The translations under genes were made by a program, and so were the position numbers. The notes below the pieces were generated by a model. It ran no database searches. It was given only the letters and a program-made list of their open reading frames with translations, and was not told where the DNA came from. Shown here piece after piece: positions 1-8,209 of a stretch of DNA of 9,936 nucleotides; position 1 is the stretch's first letter; each line of letters opens with the position of its first letter. The stretch spans positions 1 to 9,936 of the forward strand of contig JAISZE010000082.1 in NCBI GenBank assembly GCA_031269405.1, in the 5' to 3' direction. Source of the DNA: Treponema sp. (lineage in GTDB: Bacteria > Spirochaetota > Spirochaetia > Treponematales > Breznakiellaceae).

Positions 1-10
1 AGGTATTCCT

Positions 11-808
11 ATGGTTGATATTTGGCGCGAAACATTTCCGGTCCGCTTTGGCAGCGTGGACCGGTCCGACAGGCTTACTCTTGGAGCGGTATTCAGCATC
101 TTTCAGGAAGCGGCTATCAGCCACGCTGAGGATCTGGGTGTTGGGCGCGATAATTTAATGAAATCAGGCCAGGGCTGGATACTCTCGCGGATTTCGGTTT
201 TTGTGGAACGCCGTCCCCGTTACGGCGATACGGTTACCGCTGAAAGCTGGCCCAGGGGTTCGGAAAAACTCTTTGCCTTAAGGGATTATTGCATAAGGGA
301 CGAAAGGGGCGCGGTCATGGTCCGGGGCAGGGGCTGCTGGCTGATTGTTGACATTGAAAAACGCAGGCCTTTGCGGCCCCAGCAGTACATCGAAAAGCTC
401 CCTCTGAACGAAGGCTTAAACGCCCTGCAATCCGGCGGGGCAACCCTGAATTCGAGGAACAATCTGTCCAGGTTCTCTGAGCGCCAGGCGGGATATTCGG
501 ACATCGACTATTACGGGCATGTAAATAACGCCCGGTATATCCAGTGGATCCAAGATATGTGCGATCCTGAACTTCTGGATAAGGCGGAAAAGTTCAGGCT
601 GGACATCAATTATCTGAGCGAGATCCTGCCCGGGGAGAGGGTAGAACTCTTGTCGGCCCCGATAGACGGGAATCCGCCTGAAGGCGCTGACACAGCCGGT
701 TACCCCGCTTCAGGCCGGGGTTTCGCTTACGAAGGAAGGGGCTTGTTTGAAGGCGGCGCTTCCGCTTCAGGCCGGATTGTTTTCCGGGCGGAACTGAGAA
801 CCGGCTGA
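11..808 (+). CDS. Acyl-ACP thioesterase (FatA/FatB-like, double hotdog)
   Basis: Expected to hydrolyse acyl-ACP to free fatty acid and ACP in the cytoplasm, ending or diverting fatty-acid synthesis. The 265-residue protein has the two-hotdog layout of the bacterial acyl-ACP thioesterase family. The first half (about 1-130) contains the helix segment FQEAAISHAEDLGVG. The second (about 150-262) contains SDIDYYGHVNNARYIQW, with Asp166 and His170 in the catalytic loop. Plant enzymes have Asn two residues before this His. Here it is Tyr168, so the loop resembles acyl-CoA hotdog thioesterases, and acyl-CoA cannot be excluded as substrate. Residues about 217-250 are Gly/Ala/Ser-rich and look like an insertion before the last strand. 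AGG seven bases before the ATG is a weak ribosome binding site. Only ten bases precede the start, so its promoter and operon partners are unseen. Confidence 0.85.
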   Translation: MVDIWRETFPVRFGSVDRSDRLTLGAVFSIFQEAAISHAEDLGVGRDNLMKSGQGWILSRISVFVERRPRYGDTVTAESWPRGSEKLFALRDYCIRDERGAVMVRGRGCWLIVDIEKRRPLRPQQYIEKLPLNEGLNALQSGGATLNSRNNLSRFSERQAGYSDIDYYGHVNNARYIQWIQDMCDPELLDKAEKFRLDINYLSEILPGERVELLSAPIDGNPPEGADTAGYPASGRGFAYEGRGLFEGGASASGRIVFRAELRTG

Positions 809-826
809 CGCGGAACAAGCGTTTTT
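808..826 (+). terminator. Weak terminator-like hairpin after the thioesterase
   Basis: ACGC (808-811) can pair with GCGT (819-822) around a seven-base loop, followed by a run of five T (822-826). It lies right at the stop codon of the thioesterase gene. The stem has only four base pairs, so readthrough into the lipoprotein gene is likely even if it works. Confidence 0.2.
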
Positions 827-848
827 GAGCTATACATCCTGCCTTACT

Positions 849-877
849 TTCATATCAGGCTTGTTTCATAGTATGAT
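849..877 (+). promoter_or_regulatory. Putative promoter for the FMN lipoprotein/kinase operon
   Basis: TTCATA (849-854), a 17-base spacer and TATGAT (872-877) fit a sigma-70-type promoter: four and five of six consensus bases. Predicted transcription start is about 884, at the AGGA ribosome binding site (883-886), leaving a leader of only about ten bases before the GTG start at 894. The weak -35 match keeps confidence modest. Confidence 0.35.
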
Positions 878-893
878 TATGCAGGACGCTAAG

Positions 894-1346
894 GTGAAAT
901 TTACCGTAATGATTCCTTTGCTGCTGATTGCGGCGCTGGTTTCTGCCTGCCGGGGTAGTTCGGTCAAGTTTTCCCCGGGGTATTATGCAGCGGAGGCCAA
1001 AAATTTTGATTCCCATGGGTGGAAAGAATATGTTTCCATTTTTATTAACAATAATGAAATTGTTACTGTTGAATACAACGCCAAAAACGCCGCGGGTTTT
1101 ATCAAATCATGGGATATGGATTATATGCGCGCTATGAACCGCGTTTCCGGTACTTATCCTAATGAATATACCCGGATCTACGCCGGCGCGCTTCTGGAAA
1201 GCCAGGACCCGGACCGTATCGACGCCCTTAGCGGCGCTACCGCTTCTTACCATTCCTTTAAACTTTTGGCCAAAGCCGCTATTGTCCAGGCCAAAGCAGG
1301 GGACAAAAGTGTAAGCTTTATCGATATTCCTGAATTTGAAGAGTAA
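894..1346 (+). CDS. FMN-binding domain lipoprotein, probably covalently flavinylated
   Basis: A small (150 aa) extracytoplasmic electron-carrier candidate. I chose the GTG at 894 because AGGA lies seven bases upstream and because this start gives a textbook lipoprotein signal: two-residue K/F start, hydrophobic core, lipobox LVSA followed by Cys19. Earlier in-frame starts at 825, 873 and 879 lack a ribosome binding site and would add a polar extension to the signal. The mature part matches the FMN-binding domain seen in NqrC/RnfG-type proteins. It carries DALSGAT (Asp110-Thr116), the flavinylation motif in which an ApbE-type transferase attaches FMN to the Thr. No apbE and no other Rnf/Nqr subunit is in the window. 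Its stop is four bases before the start of the sensor kinase, which implies co-translation and possibly a shared redox-sensing role. Electron-transfer partner unknown. Confidence 0.85.
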   Translation: MKFTVMIPLLLIAALVSACRGSSVKFSPGYYAAEAKNFDSHGWKEYVSIFINNNEIVTVEYNAKNAAGFIKSWDMDYMRAMNRVSGTYPNEYTRIYAGALLESQDPDRIDALSGATASYHSFKLLAKAAIVQAKAGDKSVSFIDIPEFEE

Positions 1347-1350
1347 CGGT

Positions 1351-4143
1351 ATGGCGGATGTAGTAAAAGAAAAAAGCCTAGCTTCCAGAATACTCGTGGT
1401 CACGGTTTTGAGCGCGGCCCTTCTGACCGGGGGGCTTGTGGCGTTTATGACGTTTTTCATGAATACCCTCACTGACAGTATACTGATCTACATGATGCAG
1501 AGTACCGCAAAAACAGCGGCCCAGGATTTGGAGGGGAATCTCCATCTTCTGGCGGACCGTTTTTTCCTTATCCGGGACAACCCGCTTCTTGCCAGGGGAG
1601 ACGCTTCTGTCCGGGAAAAGCAGGCTGTCCTTGACCGCATCACATCGGGGATTGAATTTGTCTGGCTGGGGCTTTACCGTACCGGCGGCCTCCTTGAGGC
1701 AGGAAACGAACAATGCCCGGCTGATATTTCCGGACGCGAGGTCTTTAGGATGATCCGGGAGACCGGCAGTTTGTCTATAGAGGACACGTATGTTACCGGG
1801 TCAATCCCCCAGATAGTTATGGGAATTCCCGTAACCGGCGAAACCGGGTCCGGGGCGGCGTATTATCTTGTAGGGAGTTACCGTTACAACATCCTGAGCG
1901 ATGTCCTGGGCAATATCAACATCGGCGCCAGGGGCAGCGCGTTCATCATCAACCAGAACAGAAAGTTTATGGCCCACAAGGATTTGAACAAAGTCCTTGT
2001 GCAAGAAATGGTGCCGGCTGGAGCGAATTCTCCCCCCCCCTCCCCGGCCCCGACCCTGCAGGATGTGATTCTTCTGATGGAACAGGGGCAAACAGGGGCG
2101 GCAAAGATCCGGGGCCCTGGGGGAAGCGTTTTTATGAGCTACGCTCCTATCAGGGGGACCCGCTGGTCCCTGGGCATCGAGGCCCCCAGGGCAGACTTTA
2201 TCGCCCCCTTGAGGGAAGCGGTCCTTATCAGCATCCTGATTCTTGTCTTCGGCCTCCTGCTCTTTGGGGCCGTGTACAGCATGCTTTTCAAGCGGCTGCT
2301 TATCAATCCCCTTAGGATGATCACCGGCACGGCGCTCAAGCTTTCCAGGGGTGAATTTGAAACCAGCGGGCTTGCGGGCATTAGGGACCGGAACGACGAA
2401 ATAGGCCGGCTGAGTGAGACCTTCATCGCAATGTCCGATACAATCAGGAACGTCATCGGAAACATCCGGGGCCTGACCAATTCCGCCCGTGCGGGATTCA
2501 TGGAGGAACGGGCGGATCTTAGCGCCTATCAAGGGGATTACAACCTCATACTGTCAGGGATCAATTCTACCCTGGATGTTATTTGTTCCCATTTTAACGC
2601 CATGCCCAACGCCCTGGCTTTTTTTGACGGCAACCGCAGGATGATCTATTGTAACCGGGCTATGGGGAATATTCTTGCCCGCCATGCTATGCCGGAAGAA
2701 AACGCGGATCTCATTTCCCTGTTTCTTGATTCGGAGGAAGCCGCAAAAGATCTCTTTAGGCCTTCAGGCGAAAACGGCGCCGCTGCCGGCGCAGGGGTGA
2801 ACCTGGCCTGTAGTGGGGAGGAATACAACTACGCCCTGACTTTCAGGCGTATCTCAGGGGGTCCCTGCCGGGAAACGGAGCCTGAACCGGTCTGCGTCAT
2901 GATGATTATAAGCGATGTTACCCAACTGACCCAGGCCCGGCTTGAAGCTGAAGCCGCCAGTTCCGCTAAGACAAACTTTCTGGCCAACATGAGCCACGAG
3001 ATGCGGACCCCCCTGAACGCCATTATCGGTATGACCACTCTCGCAAAAGTCTCAGACGAGCTGGAACGAAAGGACTACTGCCTGGAAAGAATAGAGACTG
3101 CCTCGATTCAGCTTTTGGGAGTTATCAATGATGTGCTGGACATGTCCAAAATTGAGGCGGACAGACTTGAGCTTTCTACCGGGAAATTCAATTTTGAAAA
3201 GTCTGTCCGTATGGTTGAGAATATCATGAGCATCAGGGCTGACGAAAAGAAGCAGTTCTTCGAGGTCCGGGTTGATGATAAGATCCCCGGCACCCTCATA
3301 GGGGACGATCAGCGCGTGGTCCAGGTGGTAACCAACCTGCTTTCCAATGCCATGAAGTTCACCCCTGAAGGCGGGAGCATCGGCCTTGTGGCGTTTCTGG
3401 CAAAAGAGGAAAACGGGATCTGCACCATCCAGGTCGAAGTGGCGGATACGGGGATTGGTATCAGTCCCGAACAGCAGGCCAGACTGTTTAGTTCCTTCCA
3501 GCAGGCGGACTCGAAGATCTCCCGCCGTTTCGGCGGCGCCGGCCTGGGGCTCGCCATATCGAAACGCCTTGTAGAAATGATGGGAGGATCCATCTGGGTA
3601 AAATCCAAACCCGGAGAAGGCGCGATTTTTGCCTTTACCTTCCAGGCCAAACGGGCGGAAGAGAGCGCCAGGGAAGAAAACCCGGATAATCCGGAATTAA
3701 AAGGCTGCTTTAAGGGGCGCCGTATCCTCCTTGCGGAAGACGTGGAAATCAACAGGGAAATTGTTATTTCCTTACTGGAAGATACGGGGCTTGAAATAGA
3801 CTGCGCTGAAAACGGCACAAAGGCGCTTGAAAAATTCCGCGCGAATCCGGATCGTTATGATCTGATTTTTATGGATATCCACATGCCCGAGATGGACGGT
3901 TATGAAACCACCCGCCGTATCCGCGCCTTTGAGCGCGAGTCCTCCACAGGAGCAGGAGGCGAAGGGGAAGCAGGATCGAAGAAACCAACTCCAATAGTAG
4001 CCATGACTGCCAATGTGTTCCGCCAGGATGTGGAAAAATGCCTAGAAGCGGGAATGAACGACCATATCGGCAAGCCCATAGATTTTAATGACGTTATCGC
4101 CAGGCTCAGGAAGCACCTTCCTGAAAACCAGGGCGGCCTTTAA
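1351..4143 (+). CDS. Hybrid sensor histidine kinase: dCache-HAMP-PAS-HisKA-HATPase-REC
   Basis: Membrane sensor kinase of 930 residues. TM1 is about residues 13-36. The periplasmic part (about 37-288) is of double-Cache size and shows the Cache signatures [17 protein letters not shown] and [18 protein letters not shown]2 is about 289-312, followed by HAMP (about 313-372). A HAMP-like linker (about 375-415) with [20 protein letters not shown] resembles those in chemoreceptors. PAS is about 415-525. HisKA carries the phospho-acceptor His549 in SHEMRTP. HATPase has the N box around Asn666, DTGIG from Asp699 and a GGAGLGL lid. The receiver has acidic pair Glu796/Asp797, phospho-acceptor Asp842 and Lys908, all intact. 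There is no HPt or output domain. ATG 1351 is preferred to the in-frame TTG at 1336 because it follows the lipoprotein stop and has GAG seven bases upstream; the weak site fits translational coupling. The C-terminal half is paralogous to that of the convergent gene. Confidence 0.95.
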   Translation: MADVVKEKSLASRILVVTVLSAALLTGGLVAFMTFFMNTLTDSILIYMMQSTAKTAAQDLEGNLHLLADRFFLIRDNPLLARGDASVREKQAVLDRITSGIEFVWLGLYRTGGLLEAGNEQCPADISGREVFRMIRETGSLSIEDTYVTGSIPQIVMGIPVTGETGSGAAYYLVGSYRYNILSDVLGNINIGARGSAFIINQNRKFMAHKDLNKVLVQEMVPAGANSPPPSPAPTLQDVILLMEQGQTGAAKIRGPGGSVFMSYAPIRGTRWSLGIEAPRADFIAPLREAVLISILILVFGLLLFGAVYSMLFKRLLINPLRMITGTALKLSRGEFETSGLAGIRDRNDEIGRLSETFIAMSDTIRNVIGNIRGLTNSARAGFMEERADLSAYQGDYNLILSGINSTLDVICSHFNAMPNALAFFDGNRRMIYCNRAMGNILARHAMPEENADLISLFLDSEEAAKDLFRPSGENGAAAGAGVNLACSGEEYNYALTFRRISGGPCRETEPEPVCVMMIISDVTQLTQARLEAEAASSAKTNFLANMSHEMRTPLNAIIGMTTLAKVSDELERKDYCLERIETASIQLLGVINDVLDMSKIEADRLELSTGKFNFEKSVRMVENIMSIRADEKKQFFEVRVDDKIPGTLIGDDQRVVQVVTNLLSNAMKFTPEGGSIGLVAFLAKEENGICTIQVEVADTGIGISPEQQARLFSSFQQADSKISRRFGGAGLGLAISKRLVEMMGGSIWVKSKPGEGAIFAFTFQAKRAEESAREENPDNPELKGCFKGRRILLAEDVEINREIVISLLEDTGLEIDCAENGTKALEKFRANPDRYDLIFMDIHMPEMDGYETTRRIRAFERESSTGAGGEGEAGSKKPTPIVAMTANVFRQDVEKCLEAGMNDHIGKPIDFNDVIARLRKHLPENQGGL
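2032..2040 (+). repeat. Nine-base C tract inside the kinase sensor domain
   Basis: Nine consecutive C encode Pro-Pro-Pro (residues 228-230) in a Pro-rich loop of the Cache domain; after one T, four more C follow. Gain of one C would create a TAG at 2313-2315 and loss of one C a TGA at 2066-2068. Either change removes the HAMP, kinase and receiver parts. Homopolymers of this length are known slippage sites, and long G/C tracts are used for phase variation in Treponema pallidum. Confidence 0.9.
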
Positions 4144-7136
4144 GATTCGGGGCTTTCGTTCCCCAGAAGGTATTTTCTCAGTTTTAGAAGCACCTCGCCG
4201 ATGTTCAGGGGTTTTCCTACATGATCGTTCATACCGTTTTCGAGGCATCTTTCAATGTCTTCCTTAAAGACGTTTGCGGTCATTGCGATAATCGGAACCT
4301 TCCTGGGAAGCTTCAGGGTTGAATTTCTTTCGCGTTCGAATTCACGGATCAAATGAGTAGCCTGGTAGCCGTCCATTTCCGGCATGTGGATGTCCATAAA
4401 GATGATCCCGTATTTATCAGGGTTTTCCTTGAACATCTTTAGCGCCTGGGCCCCGTTTTCGGCGCAGTCTATAAGGATGCGGGTAGGTTCCAGCAGGGAA
4501 ATGACGATTTCACGGTTTATCTCCACATCTTCCGCAAGGAGCATGGTATTGCCCGAAAAGTCATCGATTTCTTCGGCCTGTTTTTCTTCCAGTGACAGGG
4601 AAGGGGCCACTGTTTCCTCAAGGACGGCTTCCTTGAAGCGGACAGTAAAAATAAAAGAAGCGCCTTTATTCAGTTCCGACTCCACCCATATACGCCCGTC
4701 CATTAATTCCACAATCCGCTTGGATATGGCCAGCCCCAGACCGGTACCGCCGAATTTCCGGGACGTACCTGAATCGGCCTGCTGGAAGGAGGTGAAAAGC
4801 CTGGCCTGCTGTTCCCCGGATATGCCGATGCCTGTATCGCGTACCGTTATTCTGACGGTACAGTAACCGTCTTCCTTTTTTACGAGCCTGCTCTCCAGGA
4901 TTATACTCCCGCCCTGAGGGGTAAATTTGACGGCATTAGACAGGAGATTGGCGATCACCTGGGCCAGCCTCTGATCGTCGCCCAGAAGGAAAGCGGGAAT
5001 GGTTTCGCCGGTATCGACTGTCAGGCGCTGTTTTTTTTCATTTATCTTGAAATTGATGATGTTCATTACATTCCGGATCATTTTTCTAAAGTTGAAGTTC
5101 ACCGACGAAAGCTCAAGCTTGTTGGCTTCAATCTTCGACATATCCAGAACATCGTTGATAACCCCCAGGAGATGAGCCGAGGCGTCTTCGATTTTATTCA
5201 GGCAGTAATCCTTTTTTTCAATATCAGGGGCGTTCTTCCCGATAGCGGTCATGCCGATAATAGCGTTCATAGGAGTACGCATCTCGTGGCTCATGTTTGC
5301 CAGGAAGGCCCCTTTGGCGACACTGGCTTTTTCCGCTTCTTCCCTGGCGTAGTACAGCTCGGTAATATCGTTCAGCACCACCACCACGCCCCGGCATATA
5401 CCGTCCTGCTCTTCAGCCTGGGTAATAGTAACCTGGAATACCGCTTCCCTGTCGTCCCAGAGCAGGGCCTTTCCCTCATAATCCTCGGGCATTCCGCTCT
5501 GTATGACTTCAAGGCAGCGCCGGCCTATATCGCCGCTCCAGCCTTCGGGCATGACCCGGGAAAACAAATCCCCCAGGGAGAGGCCGGCCATTTCCTGTAT
5601 GTCATTGTAGCCCAGGAATCCCGCGGTTTTTTCGCTGCCCAAAAGGAAGCGGAGATCCAGGTCCAGCATAAAGGTGATCCCGGGAGTGTTTTTAAGGAGC
5701 GAGTGCTCGTTCTTTTTGATAGATGACAGGAGATCGTTGGCAAGAACCTGGGAGATAACGCCAGTTTCACCGGGCTGATCCGCCAGGGAATCGTAGAAAG
5801 CGCCGCGTCCGCTCCCTGAGCGGAGAAGTTCGCCGTAGGAATTTTCAAAACGGTACTTCCGCACCCCTTCCGCAATGCGTACGAAAGGCAGATAAATAAG
5901 GAAACTCACTGCGAGGTTGAAAACCTGCATAAGACTGCCCGCTGCGGAACCTGAGGCAGCATAACCCGAAACGATCACCGGCGTGGTCCACACTGCTTCC
6001 GTACCTGATACCGGGAGCAGGCCCAGCTTTACAGCGCCCCAGGAAATTACGGTCAGCGCAAGAGGGACGGTTACAAAGGGAAAGATATAAACCGGGTTTA
6101 GAACCATGGGAATTCCGAAAAGCATAGTTTCATTGATGTTGAAAATTCCCGGAACCAGCGAGAGCTGGGCGATATGCCTCATGTTGGTTTTTTTTCTGAC
6201 TGTGAAAAAGGCGGCAAGCAGGGCCAGGGTAGAGCCGGCGCCGCCTATAGTAACATAGGTGTCAAAGAAAGTTTTGGTAAATATATAAGGAGGCGCGAGC
6301 CCCGCGGCAACGGCCTGGGCATTCGCTTCCATAGCCGGAACGTACAGTTCATTCATTACCGGTTCCAGGGCATTGGATCCGTGGATTCCCAGGAACCAGA
6401 GCAGGTGGCGCACCAGATTGAACAGCAGGGCGGTAAGGAGGGAATTGCCCAGGCCCTTAAAGGGGAGGGATATAAAACTGTATATAAAAGCGTGAATATC
6501 TTTTACGCCTAGAAGCGATATAATAATTTTGAAGGCCCCGAAAACGCTGAGGCTGAGGAAAGCCGGTACCATGGCGGAAAACACGTAGGTCATGGTTGTT
6601 CCTGCTTCTTCGGAGTGGAAACGTATCCTGAGCCTGGGAATCCGGTAGAAGAAGAGGAAGATCTCTGTTGAAATAAAAGAAACCGTAATGGCCAGGAAGA
6701 GGCCGTTGACCCCTACCCAGTTATAAGGAATGGCCCAGTCGGCGGAGGAAGATTCTATGAGCAGGAAAAGGGAGCAGAACGCAAGGAGCCCTGATATGAC
6801 CGGGTGCGCCGCATTGGCAGGGTTTTTGAGGTTGTACCGTTCGCCGATGCTGTAGCCTATGGCAAAGGCCGTTACCGGAGAAAGGACGGCCAGGGTCCCG
6901 TTCCAAATATAGCCCCCGAAAGCGCGCCAGCCTTCGCCGAAGATCCTCAGCATGAAGGACTGGTAGCCGGGAACCGGGAAATTGTTGATAAGGACAGCCG
7001 CCGCCCCGGCAAGGACCACCGGCAGGGTCAGGGTCAGAGCGTTCCGGGTAATGCTTAATTTTTCGGAATTTGCTATTTTTATCCAAAACAATGAAACATT
7101 TTTTTTGTTTTTTTGCGGTTTTTCTGCAAAATCCAA
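4140..7136 (-). CDS. PTS EIIC permease-histidine kinase-receiver fusion
   Basis: A 998-residue protein joining a whole sugar permease to a hybrid kinase. Residues about 28-425 are a PTS EIIC domain of the lactose/cellobiose/chitobiose group: many membrane segments, [18 protein letters not shown] with His252, [12 protein letters not shown], and [17 protein letters not shown] with Glu336. His and Glu at these places bind the sugar in ChbC-type EIIC; the usual NINEP is NINET here. After a linker (426-475) come PAS (about 478-595), HisKA with His617 in SHEMRTP, HATPase (N box Asn734, DTGIG from Asp767, GGTGLGL lid) and a receiver with Glu869/Asp870, Asp915 and Lys975. No EIIA, EIIB or HPr domain is present or adjacent, so sensing rather than phosphorylating transport is inferred. 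The start is TTG, backed by GGAG seven bases upstream. The next in-frame Met is residue 62, inside the permease. Its end overlaps the convergent kinase by four bases. Confidence 0.95.
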   Translation of the reverse strand: MDFAEKPQKNKKNVSLFWIKIANSEKLSITRNALTLTLPVVLAGAAAVLINNFPVPGYQSFMLRIFGEGWRAFGGYIWNGTLAVLSPVTAFAIGYSIGERYNLKNPANAAHPVISGLLAFCSLFLLIESSSADWAIPYNWVGVNGLFLAITVSFISTEIFLFFYRIPRLRIRFHSEEAGTTMTYVFSAMVPAFLSLSVFGAFKIIISLLGVKDIHAFIYSFISLPFKGLGNSLLTALLFNLVRHLLWFLGIHGSNALEPVMNELYVPAMEANAQAVAAGLAPPYIFTKTFFDTYVTIGGAGSTLALLAAFFTVRKKTNMRHIAQLSLVPGIFNINETMLFGIPMVLNPVYIFPFVTVPLALTVISWGAVKLGLLPVSGTEAVWTTPVIVSGYAASGSAAGSLMQVFNLAVSFLIYLPFVRIAEGVRKYRFENSYGELLRSGSGRGAFYDSLADQPGETGVISQVLANDLLSSIKKNEHSLLKNTPGITFMLDLDLRFLLGSEKTAGFLGYNDIQEMAGLSLGDLFSRVMPEGWSGDIGRRCLEVIQSGMPEDYEGKALLWDDREAVFQVTITQAEEQDGICRGVVVVLNDITELYYAREEAEKASVAKGAFLANMSHEMRTPMNAIIGMTAIGKNAPDIEKKDYCLNKIEDASAHLLGVINDVLDMSKIEANKLELSSVNFNFRKMIRNVMNIINFKINEKKQRLTVDTGETIPAFLLGDDQRLAQVIANLLSNAVKFTPQGGSIILESRLVKKEDGYCTVRITVRDTGIGISGEQQARLFTSFQQADSGTSRKFGGTGLGLAISKRIVELMDGRIWVESELNKGASFIFTVRFKEAVLEETVAPSLSLEEKQAEEIDDFSGNTMLLAEDVEINREIVISLLEPTRILIDCAENGAQALKMFKENPDKYGIIFMDIHMPEMDGYQATHLIREFERERNSTLKLPRKVPIIAMTANVFKEDIERCLENGMNDHVGKPLNIGEVLLKLRKYLLGNESPES

Positions 7137-7143
7137 TGTGTAG

Positions 7144-7147
7144 CTCC
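7144..7147 (-). promoter_or_regulatory. Ribosome binding site fixing the TTG start of the EIIC-kinase
   Basis: GGAG on the minus strand lies seven bases before the TTG at 7136-7134. This supports the unusual start codon. An ATG at 7150-7148 is in another frame, overlaps this site, and its frame ends after about two dozen codons. Confidence 0.7.
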
Positions 7148-7153
7148 CATACT

Positions 7154-7182
7154 ACTATAAACCAGGATCGTGATTATTACAA
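7154..7182 (-). promoter_or_regulatory. Putative promoter of the EIIC-kinase gene
   Basis: On the minus strand TTGTAA (plus 7177-7182) and TATAGT (plus 7154-7159) are separated by exactly 17 bases, with four and five of six consensus matches. The predicted start of transcription, near 7147, coincides with the GGAG ribosome binding site. The mRNA leader would therefore be only about 11-13 bases long. Confidence 0.5.
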
Positions 7183-7261
7183 TGTTTTGGAACTTTTTGA
7201 GAAGAATGATACGCCCGTGAACTGGCCCCGTATGTCTTCCTGATTAATTTCAAGCGGTGGA

Positions 7262-7287
7262 AAGACTTGACGCCGGCGTCAAGTCTT
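7262..7287. repeat. Perfect 26-bp palindrome between amidohydrolase and EIIC-kinase genes
   Basis: Half-site AAGACTTGACGCC is followed without spacer by its exact reverse complement. It begins 25 bases past the amidohydrolase stop and about 80 bases upstream of the putative EIIC-kinase -35 box. As RNA it could fold into an 11-bp stem with a CCGG loop, but no T run follows on either strand, so it is a poor intrinsic terminator. It could equally be a dimeric regulator's operator. The intergenic stretch 7137-7311 holds no gene. Confidence 0.9.
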
Positions 7288-7311
7288 CCGGTACATTCCG
7301 GCGGGGAATAT

Positions 7312-8154
7312 TCAGTCTTTTGCGGAACTCCCCAGAAACCGGAGAACATTTTGGCAGTAATACTTTTCCCGCTGCGCGGCGGTCGCTCCGGCGTAGTCCA
7401 GGGCGTCCTTATCCATTGCCAGGATCTGTTTGGCATATTCTGAGCTGTAACCGGTATCGCAGTCGGTTCCAAAAATGATGTTATCTTCAATATCAAAACC
7501 AATGGAATATATTTTGTTGAACACTTCCCTGCGAAAAATCCGGGGAGTTCCCGGGGTGGTGTCAATGAACATCTCCGCGCTGGTGGTCCCATGCTCTTTC
7601 CTGTCCCTCCAATATCCGTACACTGCCAGATTTTCATCGCACCAGGGCCAGGAAACATGGGCCAGGGCGAAGCGCAGCTTGGGAATATCAAAGAGAGGCT
7701 CAAAGCCTACAGGCCGGTTGTACCTGGACCAGGGTCCGTTCCCGTAGAGGATCCCGGAATGGAACAGCATGGGTTTGCCCGTACCGGCTATGCGTTCCCA
7801 TACTTGCATGGGCCGGTCATCGCCGGGAAAGTGGCGGTTGCAGATGACCTTAAATCCCGCTACCCCGGCGGCAACAGCCTTATCAACCTGATCGAAAGCA
7901 TCCTCTTCAAGGGGATCAATCCAGTAGAAGGGAACAATCCTGCCGGAAAAAGCCGCCCACTCCATGAGTCCCTCCAGGGCAGCAGCGGGACTTAGCGGTT
8001 TGCCGTATTGGTCCGCAGTTCCTGTGCCGCAGAACGAAGCGGGGTTGAAAGACATGAGGATAATCCTGTCAACTCCCGCGGCATCAAGCTGCCGGATCAA
8101 GTCCTCTTTGGACTGGGACTCAGGGTTGGTATGAACATGGCAATCTATAAGCAT
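7312..8154 (-). CDS. Amidohydrolase-2 family metal-dependent hydrolase
   Basis: A 280-residue TIM-barrel hydrolase or decarboxylase of the Amidohydrolase_2 group, probably cytoplasmic (no signal peptide). Visible metal and active-site elements, in family order: His6 and His8 in DCHVH at the very N-terminus, Lys102 in GFKVICN, His132 in LFHSG, His166 in LAHVSWPW and Asp231 in FGTDCD. The last two match the His and Asp typically found at the ends of late barrel strands. Family members act on very different substrates (aromatic acids, lactones, amides), so the reaction cannot be assigned. The ATG at 8154 must be right because the HxH pair follows within eight residues, yet no Shine-Dalgarno sequence precedes it. 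It lies 55 bases after the radical SAM gene on the same strand and is probably co-transcribed with it. Confidence 0.85.
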   Translation of the reverse strand: MLIDCHVHTNPESQSKEDLIRQLDAAGVDRIILMSFNPASFCGTGTADQYGKPLSPAAALEGLMEWAAFSGRIVPFYWIDPLEEDAFDQVDKAVAAGVAGFKVICNRHFPGDDRPMQVWERIAGTGKPMLFHSGILYGNGPWSRYNRPVGFEPLFDIPKLRFALAHVSWPWCDENLAVYGYWRDRKEHGTTSAEMFIDTTPGTPRIFRREVFNKIYSIGFDIEDNIIFGTDCDTGYSSEYAKQILAMDKDALDYAGATAAQREKYYCQNVLRFLGSSAKD

Positions 8155-8162
8155 ACTTTTAG

Positions 8163-8191
8163 TTATTACCGTTCCATATACACATAGTCAA
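8163..8191 (-). promoter_or_regulatory. Weak internal promoter candidate before the amidohydrolase
   Basis: On the minus strand TTGACT (plus 8186-8191) is 17 bases from TAATAA (plus 8163-8168), which ends eight bases before the ATG. If active, the transcript would be nearly leaderless, which would fit the missing ribosome binding site. The -10 match is poor (three of six). Confidence 0.2.
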
Positions 8192-8209
8192 GTACCGGAA
8201 GCCTTTTCC

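Noticed and set aside
825..893. Earlier starts (TTG 825, ATG 873, ATG 879) for the FMN lipoprotein
   Set aside because: None has a ribosome binding site, and they place polar residues before the signal peptide. GTG 894 has AGGA at ideal spacing and gives a standard lipoprotein signal.
1336..1350. TTG 1336 as start of the hybrid kinase, overlapping the lipoprotein gene
   Set aside because: No ribosome binding site; ATG 1351 just after the lipoprotein stop fits better. The difference is only five residues.
1801..2532. Long open frame (243 codons) antisense to the kinase sensor region
   Set aside because: It is a shadow of a well-supported coding frame in GC-rich DNA. The translation is rich in Pro, Gly and His and shows no domain.
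7099..7114. A8 and A7 tracts near the EIIC-kinase start, including A AAA AAC, as a programmed frameshift site
   Set aside because: The main frame is open through the tracts and begins at a well-placed TTG, so no shift is needed. The encoded Lys/Asn stretch is normal before a first membrane segment.
7137..7150. ATG at 7150-7148 as start of the EIIC-kinase
   Set aside because: It is out of frame; its own frame ends after about two dozen codons. It would need a -1 shift to enter the main frame.
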